From Metallibacterium scheffleri (GTDB taxonomy: Bacteria; Pseudomonadota; Gammaproteobacteria; Xanthomonadales; Rhodanobacteraceae): a DNA stretch of 64,000 nucleotides. The first letter of the stretch is position 1. Each line of letters begins with the position of its first letter. A program made the translations under genes and the position numbers. The notes under the pieces were generated by a model, which was not told the origin of the DNA, searched no databases, and saw nothing but the letters and a program-made list of their open reading frames with translations. The stretch is from assembly GCF_002077135.1 (NCBI RefSeq), contig NZ_LDOS01000001.1:914001-978000 (forward strand), written 5' to 3'. Shown here in pieces: positions 1 to 7,732 of this stretch.

Positions 1-879
1 CCGCTGAAGGGCAACCTGGGCCTGGACATGATGACCCGCACCTGCACCGTGCAGGTGAACCTGGATTTCGCCTCCGAGGCGGACATGGTGAAGAAGTTCC
101 GCGTGGCACTGGCGCTGCAACCCATCGCCACCGCGCTGTTCGCCGACTCGCCGTTCACCGAGGGCAAGCCCAACGGTTTCCAGTCGTTCCGCTCGCAGGT
201 GTGGACCGACACCGACCCCGATCGCACCGGCATGCTCGACTTCGTGTTCGCCGACGGTTTCGGCTACGAGCGCTATGTCGATTACCTGCTCGATGTGCCG
301 ATGTATTTCAGTTACCGCGACGGGCGCTACATCGATCTGGCCGGGCAGAGCTTCCGTGATTTCCTCGCCGGCAAGCTGCCCGATCTGCCCGGCGCGTTGC
401 CGACCTTGCGCGATTTCGCCGATCACCTGACCACGGCCTTCCCCGAGGTGCGGCTGAAGAAATATCTGGAGATGCGCGGCGCCGACGGCGGCCCGTGGAA
501 TCGCCTGTGCGCGCTGCCGGCGTTCTGGGTGGGGCTGCTGTACGACGGCACGGCGCTGGATGCGGCCTGGGATCTGGTCAAGGATTTCAGCCTGGCCGAG
601 CGCCACGCACTGCGCGATGGCGTGCCGCGGCAGGCGCTGAAACTGGCGTTCCGCAAGGCCAGCGTGCGCGAACTGGCGTTGCAGGCATTGCAAATCGCGC
701 GGGCCGGCCTGCAGCGGCGCGCGCGCCGCAACGGCAAAGGCGCCGACGAAGCGCACTTCATCGAACCGCTGATCGAATTCGCGCTGGCCAACCAGACCCC
801 GGCCGAGCGCAAGCTGGAACTGTTCCACGGCGCCTGGGGCGGCAGCGTGGACCCGGTGTTCCGCGAGTTTGCCTACTGA
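1..879 (+). CDS. gshA: Glutamate-cysteine ligase, C-terminal part (5' truncated)
   Basis: This open frame enters from the left edge already in frame (it reads [20 protein letters not shown]), so the first 292 visible codons are the 3' part of a longer gene. The segment [20 protein letters not shown], the [17 protein letters not shown] stretch and the [17 protein letters not shown] region are typical of the plant-type/proteobacterial glutamate-cysteine ligase family (GCS2 fold), usually about 450 residues. The enzyme joins glutamate and cysteine with ATP, the first step of glutathione synthesis, in the cytosol. About a third of the protein is missing to the left. It ends FREFAY before a TGA stop and is followed by a repeat-rich spacer, so it is probably the last gene of its transcript. 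Family assignment is strong. Confidence 0.9.
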   Translation, partial: PLKGNLGLDMMTRTCTVQVNLDFASEADMVKKFRVALALQPIATALFADSPFTEGKPNGFQSFRSQVWTDTDPDRTGMLDFVFADGFGYERYVDYLLDVPMYFSYRDGRYIDLAGQSFRDFLAGKLPDLPGALPTLRDFADHLTTAFPEVRLKKYLEMRGADGGPWNRLCALPAFWVGLLYDGTALDAAWDLVKDFSLAERHALRDGVPRQALKLAFRKASVRELALQALQIARAGLQRRARRNGKGADEAHFIEPLIEFALANQTPAERKLELFHGAWGGSVDPVFREFAY

Positions 880-949
880 GCGCGGCGCGGTTGCGCGCAG
901 GGCAAATCCTGCGCGATCGCGATCCAGTATCGAGAATGATCAGGCCGTC

Positions 950-1240
950 ATTCCCGCGCCAATCCTGCTCTCGGCGAAGGCAGGCGCAGGAAGCGCTTCC
1001 TGCTCTGGAGTCGGAAATCCGGGCAACACCCAGCTGTCGTCATCCCCGCGCACGCGGGAAGCGTTTCTCAACAGCGAAGCGGGTCATCCAGTGCCTTTGT
1101 TGTGCACTGAAAGCTGCTGGATCCCCGTCCCCGACACAAGCATTCGGGGGATGACGTTCCTTCGCGGGGATGGCGAGCCCAAGCGATCTGGCCATCTTGC
1201 GCGGGGATGACGCGCAACTTGTGCCGGGATGACGAGCCCC
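950..1240. repeat. Intergenic GGGGATGAC / GTCATCCCC repeat cluster
   Basis: The 400-base spacer between gshA and the ketosynthase holds no convincing gene. It carries several copies of one short motif in both orientations: GTCATTCCCGC near 948-958, CGTCATCCCCGCGCACGCGGG at about 1038-1058 (itself a hairpin), CTGGATCCCCG at 1117-1127, CGGGGGATGACG at 1145-1156, CGCGGGGATGGCG at 1163-1175, GCGGGGATGACGCG near 1200-1213 and CCGGGATGACGAG at 1223-1235. A related CGTGCGCGGGGAT piece recurs at about 21610. Such palindromic intergenic repeats are common in this bacterial group. They may act as transcript ends or be REP/MITE-like relics. Confidence 0.7.
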
Positions 1241-1285
1241 AGCAATCTGGCCGTTCACCGAAGAGTCTTGCCGTTTCGAATGCAC

Positions 1286-2500
1286 TCAGTCCGCGCGCTT
1301 CAGGGCCAGCACCGCGTTGAGACCGCCGAAGGCGAACGAATTGCTGAGCGCGGCACCGATACGCTGCGTACGCGCCTGGTTGGGCACGTAGTCGAGATCG
1401 CAGGCCGGGTCGGCGTCGAGAAAGTTGACCGTGGGCGGGATCACGCCCGCGCGCAGCGCGCCGATCACGGCGATCAGCTCCAGCGCGCCGGCCGCGCCCA
1501 GAGCGTGGCCGTGCATGGACTTGGTTGAGCTCACCATGAGCGTGCGCGCGTGTTCACCGAACACGGCGTGGATGGCCTGCGTCTCGGTGGGGTCGTTGGC
1601 CGGGGTGCCGGTGCCGTGCGCGTTGATGTAGCCGATGTCCTGCGCTGCGAGGCCGGCGTCGGCCAGCGCATTGCGCATGGCGCTGGCGGCGCCTTCGACC
1701 TTGGGGAACACGATGTCGCCGGCATCGCTGCTCATGCCGGCGCCGGCGAATTCGGCCAGGATCGGCGCGCCGCGTGCGCGCGCATGCGCGTATTCCTCCA
1801 GCACGAACACCGCCGCGCCTTCGCCCAGCACCAGTCCGCGGCGCTGCTTGCAGAACGGCCGGCAGGTGTCGTCGGAAAGCACGCGCATGGCTTCCCATGC
1901 GCGCAGGGTGCCTTGCGACAGGCAGGCTTCGGTGCCTCCGGCGAGCATGATGTCGGCCTGGCCGGAGCGGATCGCACCCAGCGCCTGGGCCAGCGCATGG
2001 TTGCTGGAGGCGCAGGCGCTGGATACCGCGAACGCCGGCCCAGTGAGTCCGAATTCCATGCTGATCTGGCTGGCCGGTGCGTTGTACATCGCGCGCACGA
2101 TGGTCAGCGGATGCAGACGCGGGTTGCCCTCGGCATACAGGCGCTGCGAGGCTGCGTCATGCGTCAGTTCGCCGCCGGCGCCGGTGCCGATGATGCAGCC
2201 CGCGCGCGCGCCCATGCCGCTGGTGCGGAATTCGAGGCCGGCCTGGGCGACGGCCTCGCGCGCGGCCACCAGCGCGAACTGGCTGACGCGATCGAGCAGG
2301 ACCAGGCGCTTTTCGTCGAAGTGCCGCAGCGGATCGAAATCGCGTACCTCGGCGGCATTGCCGGCGCGCAGACCTTCGCGCGGCACCGATTGCAGCGGCG
2401 CGATCGCGGAGCGGCCGGCGGCGAGCGCCTGCCATGTGGCCGCAGCATCCGCGCCGAGAGGCGTGACCGCGCCCTGGCCGGTGATGACGACTCTGCGCAT
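1286..2500 (-). CDS. Beta-ketoacyl-ACP synthase (FabF/KAS II-like)
   Basis: A 404-residue condensing enzyme of the thiolase fold that would extend an acyl chain held on an acyl carrier protein. The catalytic triad is complete: Cys163 in SACASS, His295 in NAHGTGTP and His332 in STKSMHGHALGAAG, with Lys327 of the same motif. Length and motifs fit FabF-type enzymes, but this copy is not beside fabD/fabG. It lies 7 bases after a dedicated acyl carrier protein and in one unit with an esterase, a DegT aminotransferase and two SMR proteins, so it probably serves a specialised acyl product rather than bulk fatty-acid synthesis. The catalytic class is certain; the substrate is unknown. Confidence 0.9.
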   Translation of the reverse strand: MRRVVITGQGAVTPLGADAAATWQALAAGRSAIAPLQSVPREGLRAGNAAEVRDFDPLRHFDEKRLVLLDRVSQFALVAAREAVAQAGLEFRTSGMGARAGCIIGTGAGGELTHDAASQRLYAEGNPRLHPLTIVRAMYNAPASQISMEFGLTGPAFAVSSACASSNHALAQALGAIRSGQADIMLAGGTEACLSQGTLRAWEAMRVLSDDTCRPFCKQRRGLVLGEGAAVFVLEEYAHARARGAPILAEFAGAGMSSDAGDIVFPKVEGAASAMRNALADAGLAAQDIGYINAHGTGTPANDPTETQAIHAVFGEHARTLMVSSTKSMHGHALGAAGALELIAVIGALRAGVIPPTVNFLDADPACDLDYVPNQARTQRIGAALSNSFAFGGLNAVLALKRAD

Positions 2501-2507
2501 GGTCGCC

Positions 2508-2780
2508 TCAGCCGTTGCTGGGCGGTGGCGTGGCGGCCTGCGCGGCGAGCAGCTTGTGCACGGTATCGACCAGGCCCTTGACCGATTCGGTATCGAAATT
2601 GGGGTCGCGATCCGGCATGGTGATCTTGAAGTGATCCTCGATCTCGAACAGGATCTGCACTGCGTCGAGTGACTGGATTTCGAGATCCTTGAGGGTCGAT
2701 TCCAGCGTGATCTTGCCGCGCTCGATGTTCGCTTCCTTGGCGATGATGTCGAAGATGGTGTCGGCGACGTTGTCGCTCAT
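2508..2780 (-). CDS. Acyl carrier protein
   Basis: A 90-residue acidic protein with the phosphopantetheine attachment site DLEIQSLDAVQIL, the Ser of SLD being the modified residue. It starts MSDNVADTIFDIIAKEA, matching the first helix of the fold, and ends in a short Ala/Pro/Ser-rich tail. It would carry the growing acyl chain for the ketosynthase immediately downstream. Separation from a fabD-fabG-acpP locus and the SLDAV motif (DSLD in AcpP) mark it as a second, specialised carrier. A phosphopantetheinyl transferase is needed but not present in the window. Confidence 0.9.
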   Translation of the reverse strand: MSDNVADTIFDIIAKEANIERGKITLESTLKDLEIQSLDAVQILFEIEDHFKITMPDRDPNFDTESVKGLVDTVHKLLAAQAATPPPSNG

Positions 2781-2854
2781 GAGACGGATACTCCTGACCA
2801 GGTGCGCGGCGGGCTGCCGGCGCTGCCCTGAAGCATACCGGAGCGCATGGCTTT

Positions 2855-3724
2855 TCAGTCGGCGCCGACCGCGCGCAGGTGTTGCAACGGCATCCCGGCG
2901 TGCTGTGTGGACTCGCCGCGCAGCACGCGCTGGAAGAACCCCGCCGAACCCTCGATGACGCGTTCGCGCTCACCGTCCAGGGTGACCATGTGATAACTCT
3001 CGGGCAGTTCCAGCAACTCGCTGGGACCGGCGAGATGATCCATCACCACGCGCGCGTTGCGCAGGCTGGCCACGTCATCTTCGGTGGCGTGCACCACCAG
3101 CGCCGGGGTGTGGATCTGCGGCAGGCGCGCGCGCACATGCCGCGCCAGACGATACAACTCCGCCAGCGAGGGCCACGGGTTGCCGGGCAGGCCGGCGGCG
3201 CTGGAGTCCTCGCCGAACATGGCGCCGACGATGCGGTTGCGCATGCGCTCGTCACGCAGGCCGTAGGGGAAAACCTCGGTGAAGCTGCGCTTGCGGCCGA
3301 TGCCCAGCGGCACCACCCAGGGCAGCAGGAACGAGAGCTTGGCAATGGCCGGCACCGCCCAGCCGTCATAGCGGAACGTGGTGCCGTACAGTGCCAGGCC
3401 ATGCACCGAATCGGGTTGCTCCAACGCGTAGTTCAGCGCCAGCAGCGCGCCCATCGACAGGCCGCCGAGGAACAGCTTGTCCACCTGCGCGCCCAGCTTG
3501 GCGGCGGCTTCGCGCACGCTGGCGGCCCAGTCGCGCCAGCCGGTGGCGAGCAGATCCTCGACGCTGCCGCAGTGTCCAGCCAATTGCATGGCGTACACCG
3601 TGTAGCCGCGGCGGTTGAGGCCCTTGGCCACGAAACGCATCTCCGCCGGGGTGCCGGTGAGACCATGGATCAGCAATACGCCGTGGCGTCCGCCGGGCAG
3701 CAAATAGTCGACTTGTTTGGGCAT
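2855..3724 (-). CDS. Alpha/beta hydrolase (carboxylesterase/thioesterase-like)
   Basis: A 289-residue alpha/beta-hydrolase from the ATG at 3724 (MPKQVDYLLPGGRHGVLLI); an in-frame ATG at 3799 would add 25 residues with no domain content. It shows the oxyanion motif LLIHGLTGTPAEM, the nucleophile elbow LGGLSMGAL, an acidic loop HATEDDVAS and the histidine motif ESYHMVTLDGE. These match the Est30-like monoacyl carboxylesterase group. In this cluster it could release an acyl group from the carrier protein or trim a lipid intermediate, which is inference. It lies about 75 bases upstream of the ACP gene, in the same direction. No signal peptide is visible, so it is likely cytosolic. Confidence 0.82.
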   Translation of the reverse strand: MPKQVDYLLPGGRHGVLLIHGLTGTPAEMRFVAKGLNRRGYTVYAMQLAGHCGSVEDLLATGWRDWAASVREAAAKLGAQVDKLFLGGLSMGALLALNYALEQPDSVHGLALYGTTFRYDGWAVPAIAKLSFLLPWVVPLGIGRKRSFTEVFPYGLRDERMRNRIVGAMFGEDSSAAGLPGNPWPSLAELYRLARHVRARLPQIHTPALVVHATEDDVASLRNARVVMDHLAGPSELLELPESYHMVTLDGERERVIEGSAGFFQRVLRGESTQHAGMPLQHLRAVGAD

Positions 3725-3829
3725 CGCGAAGGTAAGGTGTGGGGAAGATCCAGTAGCTACTGTGCCATTGCGATCCTGACTGGAGCCGGGTCGCAACATT
3801 ACGAAACCGCAAGATTTGATAGGCTTAGT

Positions 3830-5179
3830 TTATCCGCCGCCGCCTGACTCTGCGCTTGCCTGGCTTGGACTGGCGCTGGCTGCAGGGGTTCCGTGACCCG
3901 CGCTGGCGGCACCATGGCAGTCGCGCTGCGCGCATCCAGTTTGCGCCAGCACGCCTTGCAGCGTCGTGCGCACGATCTCGAATCGCATGTCGTCAAGCCA
4001 CGCGCTGTTGCCCAGGGTAAGGGTGCGCGCGGCAAATGCACGCGCGTGGGGCAGCGCCGCTGATTCGATGCGGCCGCGCAGTTGCGGGTAATCCGGCAGT
4101 GCATGCGCGAACAGGCGCGTCACGCCCAGGCCGCGTCGCCACAGCAGGCGCAGTGCGGCGTCGCGCGTGGCCACATCGGGCAGTTCCAGCAGCAGGTAGG
4201 GCCATACGCCGATCGCGCCGGGCATATCGCGCATCACGCGCACACCGGGCAGCGCGGCCAGCGCCGCGGCCCGCGCGGCGGCATGGGCATGACCCACCGC
4301 CAGATGGGCGCGATAGCGCGCCAGTTCGCGTCGCCCGACGCTTTGCCGCAGCCGACCCACGCGATGCAGCGGAATATCGTGGCGCGGACGGTCACCCACC
4401 GCCGCGATCACGTCGTCGCGATCCAGTGCGCGTCGCAGCGGCGCTCCATAGACCAATCCAAGCGTGCGTGGCCGGTATAGCAGGGCGTAGCCCAGCAGCT
4501 CGATCGCGCGGCGCAGATTCCAGCCCGCGCCGCCATGCACCAGACGGCGCTCGCTGAGCTCCAGCGCCGCGCGCACGCGCGCGTCGCGCGCGATCAGCAG
4601 CCCGCCTTCGTAGAGCGTCAGCCCCTTGCCCACCGAGTAGCTGAAGAAGCCGACATCGCCGCGCAACCCGACGCTGGCGAGTGCCCCGGTTGACGTGGGC
4701 GCACGTGCGCCAAACGCCTGGGCGGCGTCCTCGATCACGAACGCGCCCACGCGCGCGGCGATGGTCTGCGCGGCGCCGACATCCACCACGCGCCCGCCCA
4801 TATGCGTGGGCAGCACGGCCAGCGTGTCCGCGTCGCACAAGCCGGCCAGTGCCTGCGTGTCGAGATCGAAATGCCCGGGCGCGGTATCGCACAGTCGCGG
4901 CCGCAGTCCGGCGCGCAGCACGGCCTCAGCCACCAATGGGCAGGTGTAGGCAGGAATCACCACGCTGTGGCGTTCGGGCGCCAGCGTCTTCAATGCGTCC
5001 AGAGCGATCCACAGCGCGGCGGTGCCCGAGCAGGTCAGCAGCGCCCAGTCGGTGTCGAGCCATGCCGCGGCCTGCGCGGCAAAACCGCCACGCCACGGCG
5101 GCAGGAAATCGCGCAGCCGCGCCGGCAGGCCGGCGGTAGGCGGCAGCTCGTCATGCGTGCGCGGGTCGATCGGGCTCAT
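3830..5179 (-). CDS. DegT/DnrJ/EryC1/StrS-family PLP aminotransferase
   Basis: About 449 residues from the ATG at 5179 (MSPIDPRTHDELPP); ATGs at 5191 and 5260 are alternatives, the latter overlapping the upstream gene. The fold-type I aminotransferase core is clear: LLTCSGTAALWIALDAL (phosphate-binding region), VVIPAYTCPLVAEAVLRAG, VIEDAAQAFGA with the PLP-ring Asp, and FFSYSVGKGLTLYEGG with the Schiff-base Lys in SVGKG. Family members transfer an amino group to a keto-sugar or similar carbonyl. The C terminus is a low-complexity Ala/Ser/Gly tail. Being followed by acyl-chain genes and preceded by two ArnE/F-like membrane proteins, it may make an aminated lipid-linked head group. The actual substrate cannot be read from the sequence. 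Confidence 0.8.
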   Translation of the reverse strand: MSPIDPRTHDELPPTAGLPARLRDFLPPWRGGFAAQAAAWLDTDWALLTCSGTAALWIALDALKTLAPERHSVVIPAYTCPLVAEAVLRAGLRPRLCDTAPGHFDLDTQALAGLCDADTLAVLPTHMGGRVVDVGAAQTIAARVGAFVIEDAAQAFGARAPTSTGALASVGLRGDVGFFSYSVGKGLTLYEGGLLIARDARVRAALELSERRLVHGGAGWNLRRAIELLGYALLYRPRTLGLVYGAPLRRALDRDDVIAAVGDRPRHDIPLHRVGRLRQSVGRRELARYRAHLAVGHAHAAARAAALAALPGVRVMRDMPGAIGVWPYLLLELPDVATRDAALRLLWRRGLGVTRLFAHALPDYPQLRGRIESAALPHARAFAARTLTLGNSAWLDDMRFEIVRTTLQGVLAQTGCAQRDCHGAASAGHGTPAASASPSQASAESGGGG

Positions 5180-5240
5180 CGTTGTCTGCATTCTTTCATC
5201 CGGTGCCGCGCGCCACCCATCCGGCCCTCGCGCGCAGCGC

Positions 5241-5642
5241 TTACGCATCTCCCGGCGCACGCCCGTCGTGCTGTTCGGCGCTGGCCAGCACCAGGATGCC
5301 CAGCACGATCAACACGGCACCGCCCAGTTCCGGCAGGCTCAGGCGCTCGTGCAGCAACCACGCCGAGAGAATCAATACACTGACCACATTCAGATGCGAC
5401 GCGGCGAACGCCGGCCCCACCGGCGCGTGCTTGAGCAGGCTCATGTAGGTGACGAAGGCGCCGAGATAACCGGCGATGGCGCCGTACACCCACGGCGAGC
5501 CGGCCACGCGCAGCAGCCAGGCGGGATCCGCGGCGAAGGGCTCGGCATGCAGGGCAGCCAGTTTGAAGCACAGTTGCGAGAGCGTGTCGAAGCCCATCAG
5601 TACCAGAAACCCGATCAGATAGAAACGCCAGCGCGGTTTCAT
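5241..5642 (-). CDS. Small SMR/EamA-type membrane protein, second of a pair
   Basis: A 133-residue protein with four hydrophobic helices (for example FYLIGFLVLMGF, WVYGAIAGYLGAFVTYM, HLNVVSVLILSAWLL, GGAVLIVLGILVLAS), matching the small multidrug resistance/ArnE-ArnF fold. The motif FDTLSQLCFKLAA in helix 1 parallels FDTGGQLAFKAAA in the partner gene upstream, so the two look like a heterodimeric pair. Its ATG overlaps the partner's stop as ATGA at 5639-5642, implying coupled translation. ArnE/ArnF-type pairs flip undecaprenyl-linked amino sugars; a similar flippase role here is inference from the aminotransferase next door. Generic drug or metabolite efflux is the alternative. Confidence 0.75.
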   Translation of the reverse strand: MKPRWRFYLIGFLVLMGFDTLSQLCFKLAALHAEPFAADPAWLLRVAGSPWVYGAIAGYLGAFVTYMSLLKHAPVGPAFAASHLNVVSVLILSAWLLHERLSLPELGGAVLIVLGILVLASAEQHDGRAPGDA

Positions 5643-5992
5643 CCGACACCTACCAGGATCACGCCGGCGGCGATCAGACCCACGCCCAGCAGTCGTCGCG
5701 GAGTCAGCTTTTCACCAAACAGCCAGCGTCCGCCGAGCATGATGGTGACCATGTTGAGCGTGGCCAGCAGCACGCCCTCAGCCAGCGGCACCAGCGACAG
5801 AAACGCCAGCCACGCCACGAACTCGGCGATGAACGAGAGCAGGCCCAGCCACAGCCACGGCTCGCCTGCCATCGCGCGCCAGTGCGCCATGCCATCGCCG
5901 CCGCCCCGATTGGCGGCAGCCTTGAAGGCGAGCTGGCCGCCGGTGTCGAACACCATCACGGTCAGCCAGGCGATGAATGTGACGAGCGTCAT
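5639..5992 (-). CDS. Small SMR/EamA-type membrane protein, first of a pair
   Basis: Starting at the ATG at 5992 (MTLVTFIAWLTVMVFDTGGQ) this is a 117-residue four-helix membrane protein. An ATG at 6010 would add MHRPRR only, and still longer frames add Arg/Ser-rich residues without hydrophobic character. It shares the D-T-x-x-Q-L-x-F-K signature in helix 1 with the next gene and overlaps it by four bases. The pair heads the six-gene minus-strand unit that continues with aminotransferase, esterase, ACP and ketosynthase. Transport substrate is unknown; lipid-linked sugar flipping (ArnE/F-like) is the leading idea. Confidence 0.72.
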   Translation of the reverse strand: MTLVTFIAWLTVMVFDTGGQLAFKAAANRGGGDGMAHWRAMAGEPWLWLGLLSFIAEFVAWLAFLSLVPLAEGVLLATLNMVTIMLGGRWLFGEKLTPRRLLGVGLIAAGVILVGVG

Positions 5993-6095
5993 GCGGCGTG
6001 GCCGATGCATCCGGGGCGCGCGAGTATGGCGCGCGCACCGCGGCGGGTCGAGACACACGCTCCCGTCACGCTGCGCGCGATGCCATGCCCCGGTG

Positions 6096-6377
6096 TCAAC
6101 GCAGCGGGCTGAGGATCCGGTCGAGGGTGTCCGTTGTGCCCTTGATGCGCTCGAGGTGCGGGTCATGCAGGCCGCCGGCCGTATGGCGCGACGGCATCAA
6201 GCGCCTCGATTCTGTCCGCGGATTCATGGGCCAACGTAGTGACGCGGCCATTGTCCGCGCTTCGGCATGCGGCGTGATCGGTCCTTGCGCGTGGACCGCC
6301 AGCGGCAGGCACGTGATCAGCAGCGGCCCCAACCGTGCCTTGTGCAGGCAACGATGTGTCACGGAGAAGATTGCCGG
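6096..6377 (-). CDS. Possible small secreted protein (weak, perhaps frameshifted)
   Basis: In the 570-base spacer before the GGDEF gene the only suggestive frame is on the minus strand. It encodes a signal-peptide-like segment (KARLGPLLITCLPLAVHAQG) and ends ERIKGTTDTLDRILSPLR. No ribosome site precedes the in-frame GTG near 6368. Codon use in the middle (about 6170-6260) looks better in the neighbouring frame, which reads GRVTTLAHESADRIEALDAV. This could be a small exported protein with a pair of frameshifts, a decayed gene, or chance. No family is recognised. The rest of 5993-6559 shows nothing else I can name. Confidence 0.22.
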   Translation of the reverse strand, partial: PAIFSVTHRCLHKARLGPLLITCLPLAVHAQGPITPHAEARTMAASLRWPMNPRTESRRLMPSRHTAGGLHDPHLERIKGTTDTLDRILSPLR

Positions 6378-6559
6378 ATACGACAATTGACCGATCGATG
6401 CGATGCGCGTCACATTCGCGCGGGCGCCGTGTCAATGATTGCAACAGGCTGCGGCCGTGGCTCACGACTTGCTGGACCACCCCCGACTCGAATCCAATCC
6501 AAGCGAACCTCCACGTGCGCACCAGCCCTCCACCTGCCAGCAACGATCCGCCGGCGCCG

Positions 6560-7597
6560 ATGCTCGCAGCGAGCGCATTCGAGCAGGCGCTCGAACGCCG
6601 CCTTGGTCCGGTGGTGCGTGCCTTGCTGTGGACCGCCCTGGGTGGTTATCTGAGTTTTGTGCTGGGCGGACAGATCACCGGGCACTCCGGGGTGCCGTTC
6701 TGGCTGCGTCTGGCGCCTGGCCTGCCACTGGTATTGTTGGTCGTGCTCGGGCAGGTGCACCGCGCGCCGCGTCATTACGGCGCCCTGGGCTTGGCCGCGT
6801 TGTCCTGGCTCGAACTCGGCATCTTCCTCAACGGTTACGCGCGCCCCGAGGGACTGGCGTGGATCCTGCCGGCCTATGTCGTGGTACCGATCGCGGCGAG
6901 TCCGATCTGGCTCAAGCGCCGCTACTTCGTTGCCGCCGCGGTGATTTGCGCCCTGCTCGGGCCGTTGCCGCTGCTGGTGCTGGAACCAGCAGGACGCTGG
7001 GAGCTGTTCCAGTATCTGAACTACATGGTGATCGCGCTGGTCGTGGCTGCGGTGCTCAATGGTTACCAGGTGCGCCTGATCCGCCAGCATCTGGAACTCG
7101 AGCGGCAATTGCGCCTGCGCGCTGATGTCGACCAGCTGACCGGCGTGGCTACGCGCGCGCGCTTTCTGGAAGATGCGCGACATCTGCTGGTCGCGGCCAT
7201 CGATCGTGGCGCGCCGCTGGCGGTGCTGTACGTGGACGCCGACCACTTCAAGCAGCTCAACGACGCGCATGGCCACGCCGCCGGCGATGCCGCGCTGGCG
7301 AGCATGGGCCGCATCCTGCGCGAGAACCTGCGCGGCGACGATCTGATCGGGCGCATCGGTGGCGAAGAGTTCGCGGTACTGCTGCCCGGACTGGAGCTGG
7401 CCGCCGCACGCCTCGCCGGCGAGCGTCTGCGCCATGCGGTGGCGGCAGAGCGCAGCCAGGGGCGCGCGCTCAGCATCAGCGTGGGTGCCGCCGCGCGCCA
7501 GGACGAAACCGGCCTCGAACCCCTGTTGGCACGCGCCGATCAGGCGCTGTCGGCGGCCAAGCGCAACGGGCGCAACCGCGTCGAGGTGGTGAGCTGA
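6560..7597 (+). CDS. Membrane-bound diguanylate cyclase (GGDEF)
   Basis: From the ATG at 6560 (MLAASAFEQALERRLGP) the protein has 345 residues; a GTG at 6515 is an alternative start. Residues 15-165 hold about six hydrophobic helices forming an N-terminal membrane sensor. A short linker (IRQHLELERQLRLRADVDQL) leads into a GGDEF domain with DQLTGVATRARF, the DADHFKQLND metal-binding segment and the active-site motif GGEEF. It should make cyclic di-GMP from two GTP. No RxxD inhibitory site is seen at the usual place five residues before GGEEF (the local sequence is DDLIGRIGGEEF). It stands alone, convergent with the permease. The signal sensed is unknown. Confidence 0.88.
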   Translation: MLAASAFEQALERRLGPVVRALLWTALGGYLSFVLGGQITGHSGVPFWLRLAPGLPLVLLVVLGQVHRAPRHYGALGLAALSWLELGIFLNGYARPEGLAWILPAYVVVPIAASPIWLKRRYFVAAAVICALLGPLPLLVLEPAGRWELFQYLNYMVIALVVAAVLNGYQVRLIRQHLELERQLRLRADVDQLTGVATRARFLEDARHLLVAAIDRGAPLAVLYVDADHFKQLNDAHGHAAGDAALASMGRILRENLRGDDLIGRIGGEEFAVLLPGLELAAARLAGERLRHAVAAERSQGRALSISVGAAARQDETGLEPLLARADQALSAAKRNGRNRVEVVS

Positions 7598-7732
7598 GCA
7601 CCATCCAGTGCCGGGGTTCGCGCAGGACGCCAAGACGCGAGGATTGATTGCATGGCCGCCCGAAGTCCCGTTTGCGCCGCACGTCTGCGCCGTTCCGGGT
7701 TTCCCCGGCGATCTTCGCGTCCCTGGCGACGG
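7598..7732. repeat. Convergent spacer with imperfect long inverted repeat
   Basis: The spacer between the converging GGDEF and permease genes contains CGCCAAGACGCGA at 7628-7640 and TCGCGTCCCTGGCG at 7715-7728. These are nearly reverse complements (CGCC(A/G)(A/G)-GACGCGA) and could form a stem closing a loop of about 75 bases. It may act as a shared transcript end or be a dispersed element. No gene is supported here. Confidence 0.4.
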
